64,000 nucleotides of DNA, taken from the NCBI RefSeq assembly GCF_030345795.1, contig NZ_JAUALB010000001.1:4704001-4768000 (forward strand). Reading direction: 5' to 3'. The DNA comes from Micromonospora sp. WMMA1363. GTDB lineage: Bacteria; Actinomycetota; Actinomycetes; Mycobacteriales; Micromonosporaceae. The position numbers and the translations under genes are program-made. Positions 34,508 through 43,599 of this stretch are shown piece by piece; positions within the stretch are counted from its first letter, which is position 1; every line of letters starts with the position of its first letter. Under the pieces are notes generated by a model that was given only the letters and a program-made list of their open reading frames with translations, ran no database searches and had not been told where the DNA came from.

Positions 34508-34941
34508 TGGCCGCCGTCCGGCTTTCCTTCTCGCCGGCACCGGTGCACGTGCGCACGGCACGACTCGTCGGTGTGGCGGTCGCCCGCCGGGCGGGCGTCC
34601 GCGAGGATCTGCTCGACGAGGTGCGTCTGGCGATCGGTGAGGCCTGCACCCGGGCGGTCGCCCTGCACCGGCAGTACGGCGTGGCCGACCCGGTGCTGGT
34701 GGAGATGACCGACACCGGGGCGTTCACCGTCCGGGTCGTCGACCGTGCCCCGATCGAGGCCGGGATCGGTCTCGCCGCGCTGCCGCCCGACGAGTTGGCC
34801 AAGGAGTCGCTCAGCGAGGATGCGCTGACCACCGGCGTCGGGTTCGCGCTGCTCGCCGGCTTCGTCGAGGATCTCCAGGTGCGTCCCGTGGACGAGGGGG
34901 TCGGCACCGAGGTGCGGATGGTGTGGCCGGTCGGCCGCTGA
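34507..34941 (+). CDS. Anti-sigma regulatory factor (RsbW-like ATPase fold)
   Basis: A 144-residue serine kinase-type anti-sigma factor. EDLLDEVRLAIGEACTRAV is the N-box of the GHKL ATPase fold; the later ATP-lid motifs (GIGLAALP and TTGVGFALLAG) are present. It is the probable partner of BldG, like the orf3 product downstream of bldG in Streptomyces. A GTG three bases earlier is an alternative start that would overlap the bldG stop. Confidence 0.87.
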   Translation: MAAVRLSFSPAPVHVRTARLVGVAVARRAGVREDLLDEVRLAIGEACTRAVALHRQYGVADPVLVEMTDTGAFTVRVVDRAPIEAGIGLAALPPDELAKESLSEDALTTGVGFALLAGFVEDLQVRPVDEGVGTEVRMVWPVGR

Positions 34942-35262
34942 CCTGATCTTTCTTTTCGCAGGCCGTGCCCCCCGGACCCGGACGTGGTCTGATGATCATG
35001 CATGGCCGCCTATATCAGATTTTTTCTCATAACACAGCGATGAAGATCATCCAAACGCCACACCCCCTGGATGTGACCTCCAACACTGCGGAGGGCTACA
35101 GTACGCGGGTCGTCAGCAAGTGATCCATCCCGCAGCCAGCGGGAACGGTGTTCATCGCTGGTCCGCTCGGGGTGGGTTGGCGCGTGCTTGCGACACCGCA
35201 TCCAGGCGTCGACCGGTGCCTACTCACCGGTCGACGCGAGCGTTCGGTACAGGAGGACACAG
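34942..35262. promoter_or_regulatory. Upstream region of hppA
   Basis: About 320 bases without a gene, unusually AT-rich around 35009-35040 (TATATCAGATTTTTTCTCAT). A possible promoter is TGTGAC at 35072-35077 and TACAGT at 35097-35102, with a 19-base spacer, so it is weak. The T-run at 35018-35023 could belong to a terminator of the bldG operon, but no clear stem precedes it. Confidence 0.35.
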
Positions 35263-37617
35263 ATGTCCGGCACCTTGGCCGCCGAGGGCGGCGGGATCTC
35301 CCTCACCGGGGACAACGTCACGTACGTGGTCCTCGCCGTCGTGATCGCGGCGGTGGCGTTGGTCTTCGCGGCCGCGCTGACCAGAACCGTGCTGGCAGCC
35401 GGCAAGGGCACCACCAACATGCAGGAGATCTCCGGGGCGGTGCAGGAGGGCGCCTCGGCGTACCTGCTCCGACAGTTCCGCACCCTGGCGATCTTCGTGG
35501 TCATCGCCGTGGTCCTGCTCTTCCTACTGCCGGTGCACGACACCGACGGCAGCGAGACCGCGGTGAAGATCGGTCGCTCCGCCTTCTTCGTGGTCGGCGC
35601 GCTGTTCAGCGCGTTCATCGGTGGCGCCGGCATGTGGCTGGCCACCCGGGCCAACCTGCGGGTCGCCGCCGCCGCCCGGGAACGCGAGGGCGGGCGGGAG
35701 GCCGCCATGCGGATCGCGTTCCGCACGGGCGGCGTGGTCGGGTTCCTCACCGTCGGCCTCGGTCTCCTCGGCGCCGCACTGGTCGTCCTGCTCTTCTCCG
35801 GCGACGCCCCGACCGTGCTGGAGGGCTTCGGCTTCGGCGCCGCGCTGCTCGCCATGTTCATGCGGGTCGGCGGCGGCATCTTCACCAAGGCCGCGGACGT
35901 CGGCGCCGACCTGGTCGGCAAGGTCGAGCAGGGCATCCCCGAGGACGACCCCCGTAATGCCGCCACCATCGCCGACAACGTGGGTGACAACGTCGGCGAC
36001 TGCGCCGGCATGGCCGCCGACCTGTTCGAGTCGTACGCGGTCACCCTGGTCGCCGCACTGATCCTCGGCCGGGCCGCCTTCGGTGAGCAGGGCCTGGTCT
36101 TTCCGCTGATCGTCTCCGGTATCGGCGCGGTCATCGCGATCATCGGCGTCTTCATCACCCGGCTGCGCGCCACCGACCGCTCCGGCCTGACCGCCATCAA
36201 CCGGGCCTTCTACGCCTCCGCGCTCATCTCCGCGGTGCTGGTCGCGATCGCCACCTGGGCGTACCTGCCGGCCAGCTTCGCCGAGCTGGAGGGCGGCCTG
36301 ACCGACGTCAGCGAGAACCCACGGGTGGTCGCCATCGGCGCCGTCGTCATCGGCATCGTGCTGGCCGCCGCGATCCAGGCGTTGACCGGCTATTTCACCG
36401 AGACCAGCCGGCGCCCGGTGCAGGACATCGGCAAGAGCTCCCAGACCGGCCCGGCCACCGTCATCCTCGCCGGCATCAGCGTCGGTCTGGAGTCGGCGGT
36501 CTACTCGGCGCTGCTGATCGGCGCGGGTGTCTTCGGCGCGTTCCTGCTCGGCGGCAGCTCCATCACCCTGTCGCTGTTCGCGGTCGCGCTGGCCGGCACC
36601 GGCCTGCTCACCACCGTCGGCGTGATCGTCGCGATGGACACCTTCGGGCCGATCTCCGACAACGCCCAGGGCGTGGCGGAGATGTCCGGCGACATCGATT
36701 CCGACGGCGCCCGCACCCTCACCGAACTGGACGCGGTCGGCAACACCACCAAGGCGATCACCAAGGGCATCGCGATCGCCACCGCGGTGCTCGCCGCCAC
36801 CGCGCTGTTCGGTTCGTACACCGACACGCTGCGTACCGCGTACCTGGACGCGGGCGTGGCCGATGTCGGCGACGAGATCCTCAATTCGCTGAACGTGGCG
36901 AACCCGCGCAACCTGGTCGGCCTCATCATCGGCGCCGCGGTGGTCTTCCTCTTCTCCGGGCTCGCCATCAGCGCGGTGTCCCGCTCGGCGGGTGCGGTCG
37001 TGATGGAGGTCCGCCGACAGTTCCGTGAGCTACCCGGGATCATGGATCGCACCCAGCGCCCGGAGTACGGCAAGGTCGTCGACATCTGCACCCGGGACGC
37101 GCAGCGCGAGCTGATGACCCCCGGCCTGCTCGCCATCATGGCACCGATCGCGGTCGGCTTCGGCCTCGGGCCCGGCGCGCTGGCGTCGTACCTGGCCGGG
37201 GCCATCGGAGCCGGCACGCTGATGGCGGTCTTCCTGGCCAACTCCGGCGGCGCCTGGGACAACAGCAAGAAGATGGTCGAGGACGGTGCGTACGGTGGCA
37301 AGGGCTCCGAGGCGCACGCCGCGACGGTCATCGGCGACACCGTCGGCGACCCGTTCAAGGACACCGCCGGCCCGGCCATCAACCCGCTGATCAAGGTGAT
37401 GAACCTGGTCTCGCTGCTGATCGCCCCGGCCGTGGTGGCCTGGAGCGTGGGCGACGGGCGCAACACCGGCCTGCGGGTCACGATCGCGGTGGTGGCGACG
37501 CTGATCGTCGTCGCGGCGGTGGTGTTCAGCAAGCGCAAGGGCGTAGCGATGGGCGACTCCGCCGACGGCACCGGCGCGGGCAGCCCGGACCAGCTTCCGG
37601 AGACGGTTGGTACCTGA
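35263..37617 (+). CDS. hppA: Membrane-bound proton-pumping pyrophosphatase
   Basis: A 784-residue protein with about 16 membrane segments. The pyrophosphate-binding loops are clear: DVGADLVGKVEQGIPEDDPR, DNVGDNVGDCAGMAADLFE, and near the C terminus GKGSEAHAATVIGDTVGDP followed by FKDTAGPAINPLIKV. The sequence GNTTKAITKG carries lysine at the position that separates potassium-independent (Lys) from potassium-dependent (Ala) enzymes, so this one is probably K+-independent and pumps protons. The ATG follows AGGAGGACACAG. It conserves energy from pyrophosphate made in biosynthesis. Confidence 0.95.
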   Translation: MSGTLAAEGGGISLTGDNVTYVVLAVVIAAVALVFAAALTRTVLAAGKGTTNMQEISGAVQEGASAYLLRQFRTLAIFVVIAVVLLFLLPVHDTDGSETAVKIGRSAFFVVGALFSAFIGGAGMWLATRANLRVAAAAREREGGREAAMRIAFRTGGVVGFLTVGLGLLGAALVVLLFSGDAPTVLEGFGFGAALLAMFMRVGGGIFTKAADVGADLVGKVEQGIPEDDPRNAATIADNVGDNVGDCAGMAADLFESYAVTLVAALILGRAAFGEQGLVFPLIVSGIGAVIAIIGVFITRLRATDRSGLTAINRAFYASALISAVLVAIATWAYLPASFAELEGGLTDVSENPRVVAIGAVVIGIVLAAAIQALTGYFTETSRRPVQDIGKSSQTGPATVILAGISVGLESAVYSALLIGAGVFGAFLLGGSSITLSLFAVALAGTGLLTTVGVIVAMDTFGPISDNAQGVAEMSGDIDSDGARTLTELDAVGNTTKAITKGIAIATAVLAATALFGSYTDTLRTAYLDAGVADVGDEILNSLNVANPRNLVGLIIGAAVVFLFSGLAISAVSRSAGAVVMEVRRQFRELPGIMDRTQRPEYGKVVDICTRDAQRELMTPGLLAIMAPIAVGFGLGPGALASYLAGAIGAGTLMAVFLANSGGAWDNSKKMVEDGAYGGKGSEAHAATVIGDTVGDPFKDTAGPAINPLIKVMNLVSLLIAPAVVAWSVGDGRNTGLRVTIAVVATLIVVAAVVFSKRKGVAMGDSADGTGAGSPDQLPETVGT

Positions 37618-37761
37618 TCCGCATCCGGGCCCTGGTCCGCACCCGGCCCTGGTCCGGCCCACCGCCGACCGGGGTCGGGTGCCGGGAGCCGTGCCCAGGC
37701 CGGGGCTGGCCGGACAACCTGACCGGTGTGCGGCGCGGCGCGAAGCCGTACGCTGCAACCC

Positions 37762-38304
37762 ATGCGTACGTGCCGGGCGGCAGCCGCCGGAAAGCTCACG
37801 GCGGTGCTGGCCACGGTCGTCCTGCTGGCCGCAGGCTGCGGCGGCGGGCCGAGCCCCCGGGCCTGGGCGGCGGCGGTCTGCTCGGCCCTGACGCCCTGGC
37901 GCGCCGAGATCAGCAAGCTCACCAGCAGCACCGACCAGCAGATGACTGCCCAGACCACCCCGGCCCAGGCCAAGGAGAACCTCGTGCGGCTCTTCGGCGG
38001 CGCGGAGCAGGCCAGCGAGACCGCGCGACGCAAGGTCGAGCAGGCCGGCATCCCCGACGCCGAGCAGGGCGCCGAGGTGTCCGAGGGCTTCAGTATCTCG
38101 CTGGCGCGCATGCGCGACGCGTACGGCAGGGCGCGGGACACCGTCGACGGCCTGAGCACCAGTCAGGCCACCATCTTCTACGACGGAGTGCGGGCCGCGG
38201 TGGCGACGCTGAACCGGGAGTACGACGCCAGCGCGCTGGACACCACCCGGTTGAACTCCGAGGAGCTGAAACGCGCCTTCGCCGAGGTCCCCGAGTGCCG
38301 TTGA
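37762..38304 (+). CDS. Lipoprotein, hypothetical
   Basis: A 180-residue protein with a lipoprotein signal: basic N terminus, hydrophobic core TAVLATVVLLAAGC and the lipobox LAAGC at about residues 22-26. The mature part is mainly helical (ISKLTSSTDQQMTAQTTPAQ; NLVRLFGGAEQASETARRKV) with a second cysteine pair (VCSAL early, PECR at the end) that may bridge. It should sit on the outer face of the membrane. Function unknown. Its last ten bases overlap the next gene. Confidence 0.78.
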   Translation: MRTCRAAAAGKLTAVLATVVLLAAGCGGGPSPRAWAAAVCSALTPWRAEISKLTSSTDQQMTAQTTPAQAKENLVRLFGGAEQASETARRKVEQAGIPDAEQGAEVSEGFSISLARMRDAYGRARDTVDGLSTSQATIFYDGVRAAVATLNREYDASALDTTRLNSEELKRAFAEVPECR

Positions 38305-39167
38305 GCGGTGCCGCCGAACCGTCGGACGCGGAGTCGCTGCCGACGCTGTTCCCGGTGCCCGAGCCGGCCCCGCGGCGCCCCGCGCGACGGCGGCGTCCCG
38401 GCCCGCCGGCCGATCCGGTGACCGGTGCGGCCACGGATGCCCAGCCCCGGAGCGCTGGGGCGGTGCTCGACAGCGCCGAGCCGGACCGGGATCCCGAGCG
38501 GACCGCCGGCCTTGGCCGTGCCGACGACGACCCGGGCCGGGCCACGGCCGGCCCGGCCCCGGCACGGCGCGCCGCCACGGCGGACCCCCGACGGCAACTC
38601 GCCATCTTCGGTGCGGAGGCCACCGACCCGTCCGTCGCTGACCTGGCCGGGCTGCTCGCCGGGCCCGCCGAGGTGTCGGTCATGGGCGGCACGGCGCGCC
38701 TGTCGGTGGTGGTCGACGCCGCGTGGCGGGTGCACGTACTCGTCACCGAGTTGGCTGCGCGGGGGTTGCGGGCGAGCTGGGCGGAGACCGCGGACGGGCG
38801 GCACGCGGTGCGGACGTCGTACACCCGGATCCTGAAACCGCTCGCGGAAGCGTGGCTGGGCCATCCGACGAAGCGCCCGCCGGACGGCTTCCACCTCAAC
38901 GGCCGACGGCTGCGGCTGTGGCTCGCCGCTGCCGGGTCGGTGCGGCCGCCCGACGTCCTGCTCCACCTCGGCCCCGCCGACGAGGAGCGCCTGGTGGCGG
39001 TCGGCGCGGCACTGGCCGCCGTCGGCCTTCCCGCCGCACCAGAAGAGGCCACCCCGACCGGCCCCGCCTTCCGGATCACCGGCCGGGGACCCCGGGCCCG
39101 CCTCGCCGAACTCGTCGGCGATGCCCCGCCCAAGGCGCCCTCGGCAGCCTGGCCGGTGCGCCCCTGA
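38295..39167 (+). CDS. Conserved hypothetical protein upstream of topA
   Basis: A 290-residue soluble protein. The first 95 residues are proline-, arginine- and alanine-rich and likely disordered. From RRQLAIFGAEATDPSVADL on there is a folded domain with VSVMGGTARLSVVVDAAWRV, RTSYTRILKPLAEAWLGHP and RPPDGFHLNGRRLRLWLAAA. Proteins of this kind commonly precede topA in actinobacteria; no function is known to me. The GTG at 38295 overlaps the lipoprotein gene; TTG at 38301 is another candidate. Confidence 0.75.
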   Translation: MPLSGAAEPSDAESLPTLFPVPEPAPRRPARRRRPGPPADPVTGAATDAQPRSAGAVLDSAEPDRDPERTAGLGRADDDPGRATAGPAPARRAATADPRRQLAIFGAEATDPSVADLAGLLAGPAEVSVMGGTARLSVVVDAAWRVHVLVTELAARGLRASWAETADGRHAVRTSYTRILKPLAEAWLGHPTKRPPDGFHLNGRRLRLWLAAAGSVRPPDVLLHLGPADEERLVAVGAALAAVGLPAAPEEATPTGPAFRITGRGPRARLAELVGDAPPKAPSAAWPVRP

Positions 39168-39472
39168 CGCCGCCGATCTCGCTGCCTGGCGAATGAGGGC
39201 GGACCGCCCGTGTTCCCCCCACCGGTACCGCATGGTCGACCGGGCGGGGACGGGCTGTTCGTCACGGGAGACGGCTCGGCGGGGCGTCGGCGGTGTACGG
39301 TGGCGCCGTTCGGGACCGCCGGACGGGAAACGGTGTCGTTTGTCGCCCATGAAGCCCGAATCGCGTACGACGCGTTACGTTGGACATCCGGACCGCCGGG
39401 GTCCGGAGGGTCGAGTGCGGCCCGAAGCTGGCGCCGCAGCGGTCGCGAGCAGGAGTGAGGTCGGAGAGAGAC
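39168..39472. other. Upstream region of topA
   Basis: About 300 bases. No ORF is supported. The ribosome site GGAGAGAG of topA lies at the right end. No clear promoter consensus was identified. Confidence 0.4.
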
Positions 39473-42313
39473 GTGCCGAGCAACGCTGGAACCACCCGTC
39501 TGGTCATCGTCGAGTCACCGGCGAAGGCCAAGACGATCTCGGGCTACCTCGGCCCGGGGTACGTCGTGGAGGCCAGCTTCGGGCACGTCCGCGACCTGCC
39601 CCGCAACGCCGCCGACGTGCCGGCGAAGTACAAGGGCGAGTCGTGGGCCCGGCTCGGCGTCGACGTCGACAACGGCTTCCATGCCCTCTACGTGGTCTCC
39701 GCCGACCGCAAGCAGCAGATCAGCAAGCTGATCAAGCTGGCCAAGGAGGTCGACGAGATCCTGCTGGCCACCGACGAGGACCGCGAGGGCGAGGCGATCG
39801 CCTGGCACCTGGTGGAGACGCTCAAGCCCAAGGTGCCGGTCAAGCGGATGGTCTTCCACGAGATCACCAAGCCGGCCATCCAGGCCGCGGTGGCGAACCC
39901 GCGCGAGATCGACCGGGATCTGGTCGACGCGCAGGAGGCCCGGCGCATCCTCGACCGCCTCTACGGCTACGAGGTCTCCCCGGTGCTGTGGAAGAAGGTC
40001 ATGCCGAAGCTCTCGGCGGGCCGAGTGCAGTCGGTGGCGACCCGGATCGTGGTGGAGCGCGAGCGGCAGCGGATGGCGTTCCGCTCCGCCGAGTACTGGG
40101 ACATCCTGGCCACCCTGGCCGTCGAGAACGCCGGCGAGGGACCGCGTGTCGTCAACGCCACGCTGCTGGCGTTGAACGGTGACCGGCTCGCCACGGGCAA
40201 GGATTTCGAGCCGACCACCGGCCGGGTGAAGCCGGGCGCGGGGGTCGTGCACCTGGACGAGGGCGGGGCGCGCGGGCTGGCCGCCCGGCTGGAGGGGCGG
40301 GCGTTCACCGTCACCCGGGTCGAGGAGAAGCCCTACCGCCGCCGTCCTTACGCGCCGTTCATCACCTCCACGCTCCAGCAGGAGGCGGCTCGCAAGCTCC
40401 GGTTCTCGTCCCAGCAGACGATGCGTACCGCACAGCGGCTCTACGAGAACGGCTACATCACCTATATGCGGACCGACTCGGTGAACCTGTCGGAGACCGC
40501 CGTGGCGGCGGCCCGCCGGCAGATCGTCGAGCTGTACGGCGAGCGCAACGTGCCGCCGGAGCCGCGCCGGTACACCGGCAAGGTGAAGAACGCGCAGGAG
40601 GCGCACGAGGCGATCCGACCGGCGGGGGACAACTTCCGCACCCCCGGCGAGCTGCGCAACGAGCTGTCGGTGGAGGAGTACAAGCTCTACGAGCTGATCT
40701 GGCGGCGGACCATCGCCTCGCAGATGACCGACGCGGTGGGCTCCAGTGTGTCCGTGCGCATCCGTGCGGTTTCCTCGGCGCAGGAGGAGGCCGACTTCGG
40801 CGCCACCGGCAAGACCATCACCGACCCGGGCTTCCTGCGGGCGTACGTGGAGTCCAGCGACGACGAGAACGCCGAGGCCGAAGACGCCGAGCGTCGGCTG
40901 CCGACGCTGGTCAAGGACCAGCCGCTGACCGCCGAGGAGCTGGCCGCGCAGGGACACCACACCCAGCCACCCGCCCGATACACCGAGGCGTCGCTGGTCA
41001 AGGCCCTCGAAGAGCTGGGCATCGGACGCCCGTCGACGTATGCGTCGATCATGCAGACCATCCAGGATCGCGGGTACGTCGTCAAGCGTGGCCAGGCGAT
41101 GATCCCGTCGTTCCTGGCGTTCGCGGTGGTCGGGCTGATGGAGCGACACTACCCACGGCTGATCGACTACGGGTTCACCGCCAGCATGGAGAACGAGCTG
41201 GACGAGATCGCCGGCGGCGACCACGCGGCGGTCGACTTCCTCACCGCGTTCTACTTCGGCACCACCAACGGGGCCGGCGACCAGGACATCGCCCGTTCGG
41301 GCGGGTTGAAGAAGCTGGTCACGGAGAACCTGAGCGACATCGACGCGCGCAGCGTCAACTCGATCCGGCTCTTCACCGACGACGACGGGCGGGAGGTCGT
41401 CGTGCGGGTGGGCCGCTACGGGCCGTACCTGCAGCGGGCGCTGCCGGGCGAGCAGCCCACGCCCGCCGTGGAGGGTGAGGAGGGCGGCGGCCAGGGCGAC
41501 CGCGCGTCGATTCCGGAGGGGCTGGCGCCCGACGAACTGACCCCGGAGAAGGTGCACGAGCTGTTCCTCGGCGGTGGTGGCGAGCGCAAGCTCGGCGACG
41601 ATCCGGCTACCGGGGAGCCGATTCTGCTGAAGTCGGGACGGTTCGGCCCGTACGTGGCCAGTGGCGAGCGCAAGTCGTCGCTGCTGCGCGCGCAGTCGCC
41701 GGACTCACTGACCCTCGCCGACGCACTGAAGCTGCTCAGCCTGCCCAGACTGGTTGGCGTCGATCCGCAGGGCAACGAGGTTCTCGCCAACAACGGCCGC
41801 TACGGCCCGTACGTGAAGCGGGGCGAGGAGTTCCGGTCGCTGGACTCCGAGGACCGGATGTTCACGGTGACGCTGGACGAGGCGCTCGCCCTGCTGGCCG
41901 CGCCGAAGACCCGCCAGCGTCGGGCGGCCGCGCCGCCGCTGCGGGAGGTGGGCGTCGACCCGCTGACCGAGAAGCCGCTGGTCATCAAGGACGGGCGGTT
42001 CGGGCCGTACGTGACCGACGGGGAGACGAACGCGTCGTTGCGGCGCGGCCAGACCCCGGAGGCGCTGAGCCTGGAGGAGGCCTCGGAGATGCTCGCCGAG
42101 AAGCGGGCGAAGGGGCCGGCGCCGCGCAAGAAGACCGCGAAGAAGGCCGCCCCGGCGAAGAAGGCGACGGCGGCCAAGAAGGCGACGGCGGCCAAGAAGA
42201 CCGCTGCGGCGACCAAGGCGACGGCGGCGAAGAAGACCACCACCGCCAAGACCACCACCGCCAAGAAGGCCACTCCGCGGAAGGCGGCGGCGGCCAGCGG
42301 GAGCGACGACTAG
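39473..42313 (+). CDS. topA: DNA topoisomerase I
   Basis: A 946-residue type IA topoisomerase. TOPRIM region: LVIVESPAKAKT and DEDREGEAIAWHLVE. The active-site tyrosine lies in YITYMRTDSVNLSE. Instead of C-terminal zinc fingers there are four repeats with the signature GR(F/Y)GPYV (GRYGPYLQ, GRFGPYVA, GRYGPYVK, GRFGPYVT), then a lysine- and alanine-rich tail of about 60 residues, as usual for actinobacterial TopA. GTG at 39473 was chosen from the ribosome site and the family N terminus. The stop codon TAG is now formed by the target TA plus the first G of an IS630 element. Confidence 0.96.
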   Translation: MPSNAGTTRLVIVESPAKAKTISGYLGPGYVVEASFGHVRDLPRNAADVPAKYKGESWARLGVDVDNGFHALYVVSADRKQQISKLIKLAKEVDEILLATDEDREGEAIAWHLVETLKPKVPVKRMVFHEITKPAIQAAVANPREIDRDLVDAQEARRILDRLYGYEVSPVLWKKVMPKLSAGRVQSVATRIVVERERQRMAFRSAEYWDILATLAVENAGEGPRVVNATLLALNGDRLATGKDFEPTTGRVKPGAGVVHLDEGGARGLAARLEGRAFTVTRVEEKPYRRRPYAPFITSTLQQEAARKLRFSSQQTMRTAQRLYENGYITYMRTDSVNLSETAVAAARRQIVELYGERNVPPEPRRYTGKVKNAQEAHEAIRPAGDNFRTPGELRNELSVEEYKLYELIWRRTIASQMTDAVGSSVSVRIRAVSSAQEEADFGATGKTITDPGFLRAYVESSDDENAEAEDAERRLPTLVKDQPLTAEELAAQGHHTQPPARYTEASLVKALEELGIGRPSTYASIMQTIQDRGYVVKRGQAMIPSFLAFAVVGLMERHYPRLIDYGFTASMENELDEIAGGDHAAVDFLTAFYFGTTNGAGDQDIARSGGLKKLVTENLSDIDARSVNSIRLFTDDDGREVVVRVGRYGPYLQRALPGEQPTPAVEGEEGGGQGDRASIPEGLAPDELTPEKVHELFLGGGGERKLGDDPATGEPILLKSGRFGPYVASGERKSSLLRAQSPDSLTLADALKLLSLPRLVGVDPQGNEVLANNGRYGPYVKRGEEFRSLDSEDRMFTVTLDEALALLAAPKTRQRRAAAPPLREVGVDPLTEKPLVIKDGRFGPYVTDGETNASLRRGQTPEALSLEEASEMLAEKRAKGPAPRKKTAKKAAPAKKATAAKKATAAKKTAAATKATAAKKTTTAKTTTAKKATPRKAAAASGSDD

Positions 42314-43447
42314 TGTCCTGCGCCGGAAATTCGCCTAATAAGTGGGTAGGGTGACGGGATGCCGAGAACTGGGCGTCCCACTGCGCCGGTGACGCTGACC
42401 GACGAAGAGCGAGCGACGTTGACGCGGTGGGTACGTCGGGCGAAGTCGTCGCAGGTCCTGGCGATGCGTTCGCGGATCGTCCTGGCGTGTGCTGACGGTG
42501 CGTCGAACACCGACGTCGCAAGGGATCTCGGAGTGCATTTGTCCACGGTGGGCAAGTGGCGGCGGCGGTTTCTGAAGCTGCGGCTGGACGGACTGATGGA
42601 CGAGCAGCGACCAGGCCGCCCGCCGTCGATCAGCCTCGACCAGGTCGAGGACGTGGTGGTGACGACGTTGGAGCAGGCGCCGCGCAACGCCACCCACTGG
42701 TCGCGCACGTCGATGGCCGAGAAGTCGGGGTTATCGAAGTCCACGATCGGGCGAATCTGGCGGGATTTCGGCCTCAAGCCCCACCGTGCCGAGACCTTCA
42801 AACTGTCCACCGACCCGCTGTTCATCGAGAAGGTCGTCGACGTCGTCGGGCTCTACCACAACCCGCCCGAGCGGGCCGTCGTGCTCTGCGTTGACGAGAA
42901 GAGCCAGATCCAGGCACTCGACAGGTCCCAGCCGGTCCTGCCGATGATGCCCGGCATGCCCGAACGGCGCACCCACGACTACACCCGCAACGGGATCACC
43001 AGCCTGTTCGCCGCGTTCAACATCGCCGACGGCCATGTGATCAGCGAGTTGCACCGCCAGCACCGCGCCGTCGAGTTCAAGAAGTTCCTGACCACCATCG
43101 ACAAAGCGGTGCCAGCCGAGTTGGACGTGCACCTGGTCTGCGACAACTACGGCACCCACAAGACCCCGGCCGTGCGGGCCTGGCTGGCCCGCCACCCCCG
43201 GTTCCACATGCACTTCACCCCGACCGGCTCGTCCTGGATCAACCAGGTCGAACGCTGGTTCGGCCACCTCACAGAGCAGAAGATCCGCCGCGGCGCCCAC
43301 AAAAGCGTCCAAGCCCTGGAAGCCGACATCCGCTCCTGGATCGCCGACTGGAACCGCGACCCACGGCCGTTCACCTGGACAAAGACGGCCGAAGAGATCC
43401 TCGAATCACTCGCACGATTTTGTAGGCGAATTTCCGGCGCAGGACAC
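42313..43447 (+). mobile_element. IS630-family insertion sequence, in the topA stop codon
   Basis: The element is 1,135 bases long. GTGTCCTGCGCCGGAAATTC begins at 42313, and the complement ends at 43447; the inverted repeats match over about 25 bases. It is flanked by TA on both sides (42311-42312 and 43448-43449), the 2-base duplication typical of IS630. Intact ends and ORF suggest it may be mobile. Confidence 0.93.
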
Positions 43448-43450
43448 TAG
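42359..43450 (+). CDS. IS630-family transposase
   Basis: A 363-residue protein. The N-terminal helix-turn-helix half includes NTDVARDLGVHLSTVGKWRR; the catalytic half has VVLCVDEKSQIQALDRSQ (Asp), VHLVCDNYGTHKTPAVRAW (Asp) and SSWINQVERWFGHLTEQKI (Glu). All three DDE residues are present. The last codons run through the right inverted repeat, and the TAG stop uses the duplicated TA plus the flanking host G, so the exact stop depends on the insertion site. Confidence 0.92.
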   Translation: MPRTGRPTAPVTLTDEERATLTRWVRRAKSSQVLAMRSRIVLACADGASNTDVARDLGVHLSTVGKWRRRFLKLRLDGLMDEQRPGRPPSISLDQVEDVVVTTLEQAPRNATHWSRTSMAEKSGLSKSTIGRIWRDFGLKPHRAETFKLSTDPLFIEKVVDVVGLYHNPPERAVVLCVDEKSQIQALDRSQPVLPMMPGMPERRTHDYTRNGITSLFAAFNIADGHVISELHRQHRAVEFKKFLTTIDKAVPAELDVHLVCDNYGTHKTPAVRAWLARHPRFHMHFTPTGSSWINQVERWFGHLTEQKIRRGAHKSVQALEADIRSWIADWNRDPRPFTWTKTAEEILESLARFCRRISGAGH

Positions 43451-43599
43451 TCGTGCGACGGAACCGGTTCGGACAGCGACCGCGGCGGAGCCGAACCAGC
43501 CTGGGGCGGATGCCGGTCCGGGGCGGTTCGGCTGCCCGAATCGTGGTGAACTGACCGTCGGGTCAGTGCACCGCCCCGCCGACGCCTACCATTCGTCGA

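Noticed and set aside
37622..37740. Short direct repeats (GGCCCTGGTCC, CGGCCCTGGTCC) after hppA
   Set aside because: Two copies only, GC-rich, without a clear stem suited to a terminator; not distinguishable from background.
39515..41557. 680-codon open frame antisense to topA
   Set aside because: The topA frame has all catalytic motifs. The antisense translation is rich in Arg, Leu and His with no recognisable domain.
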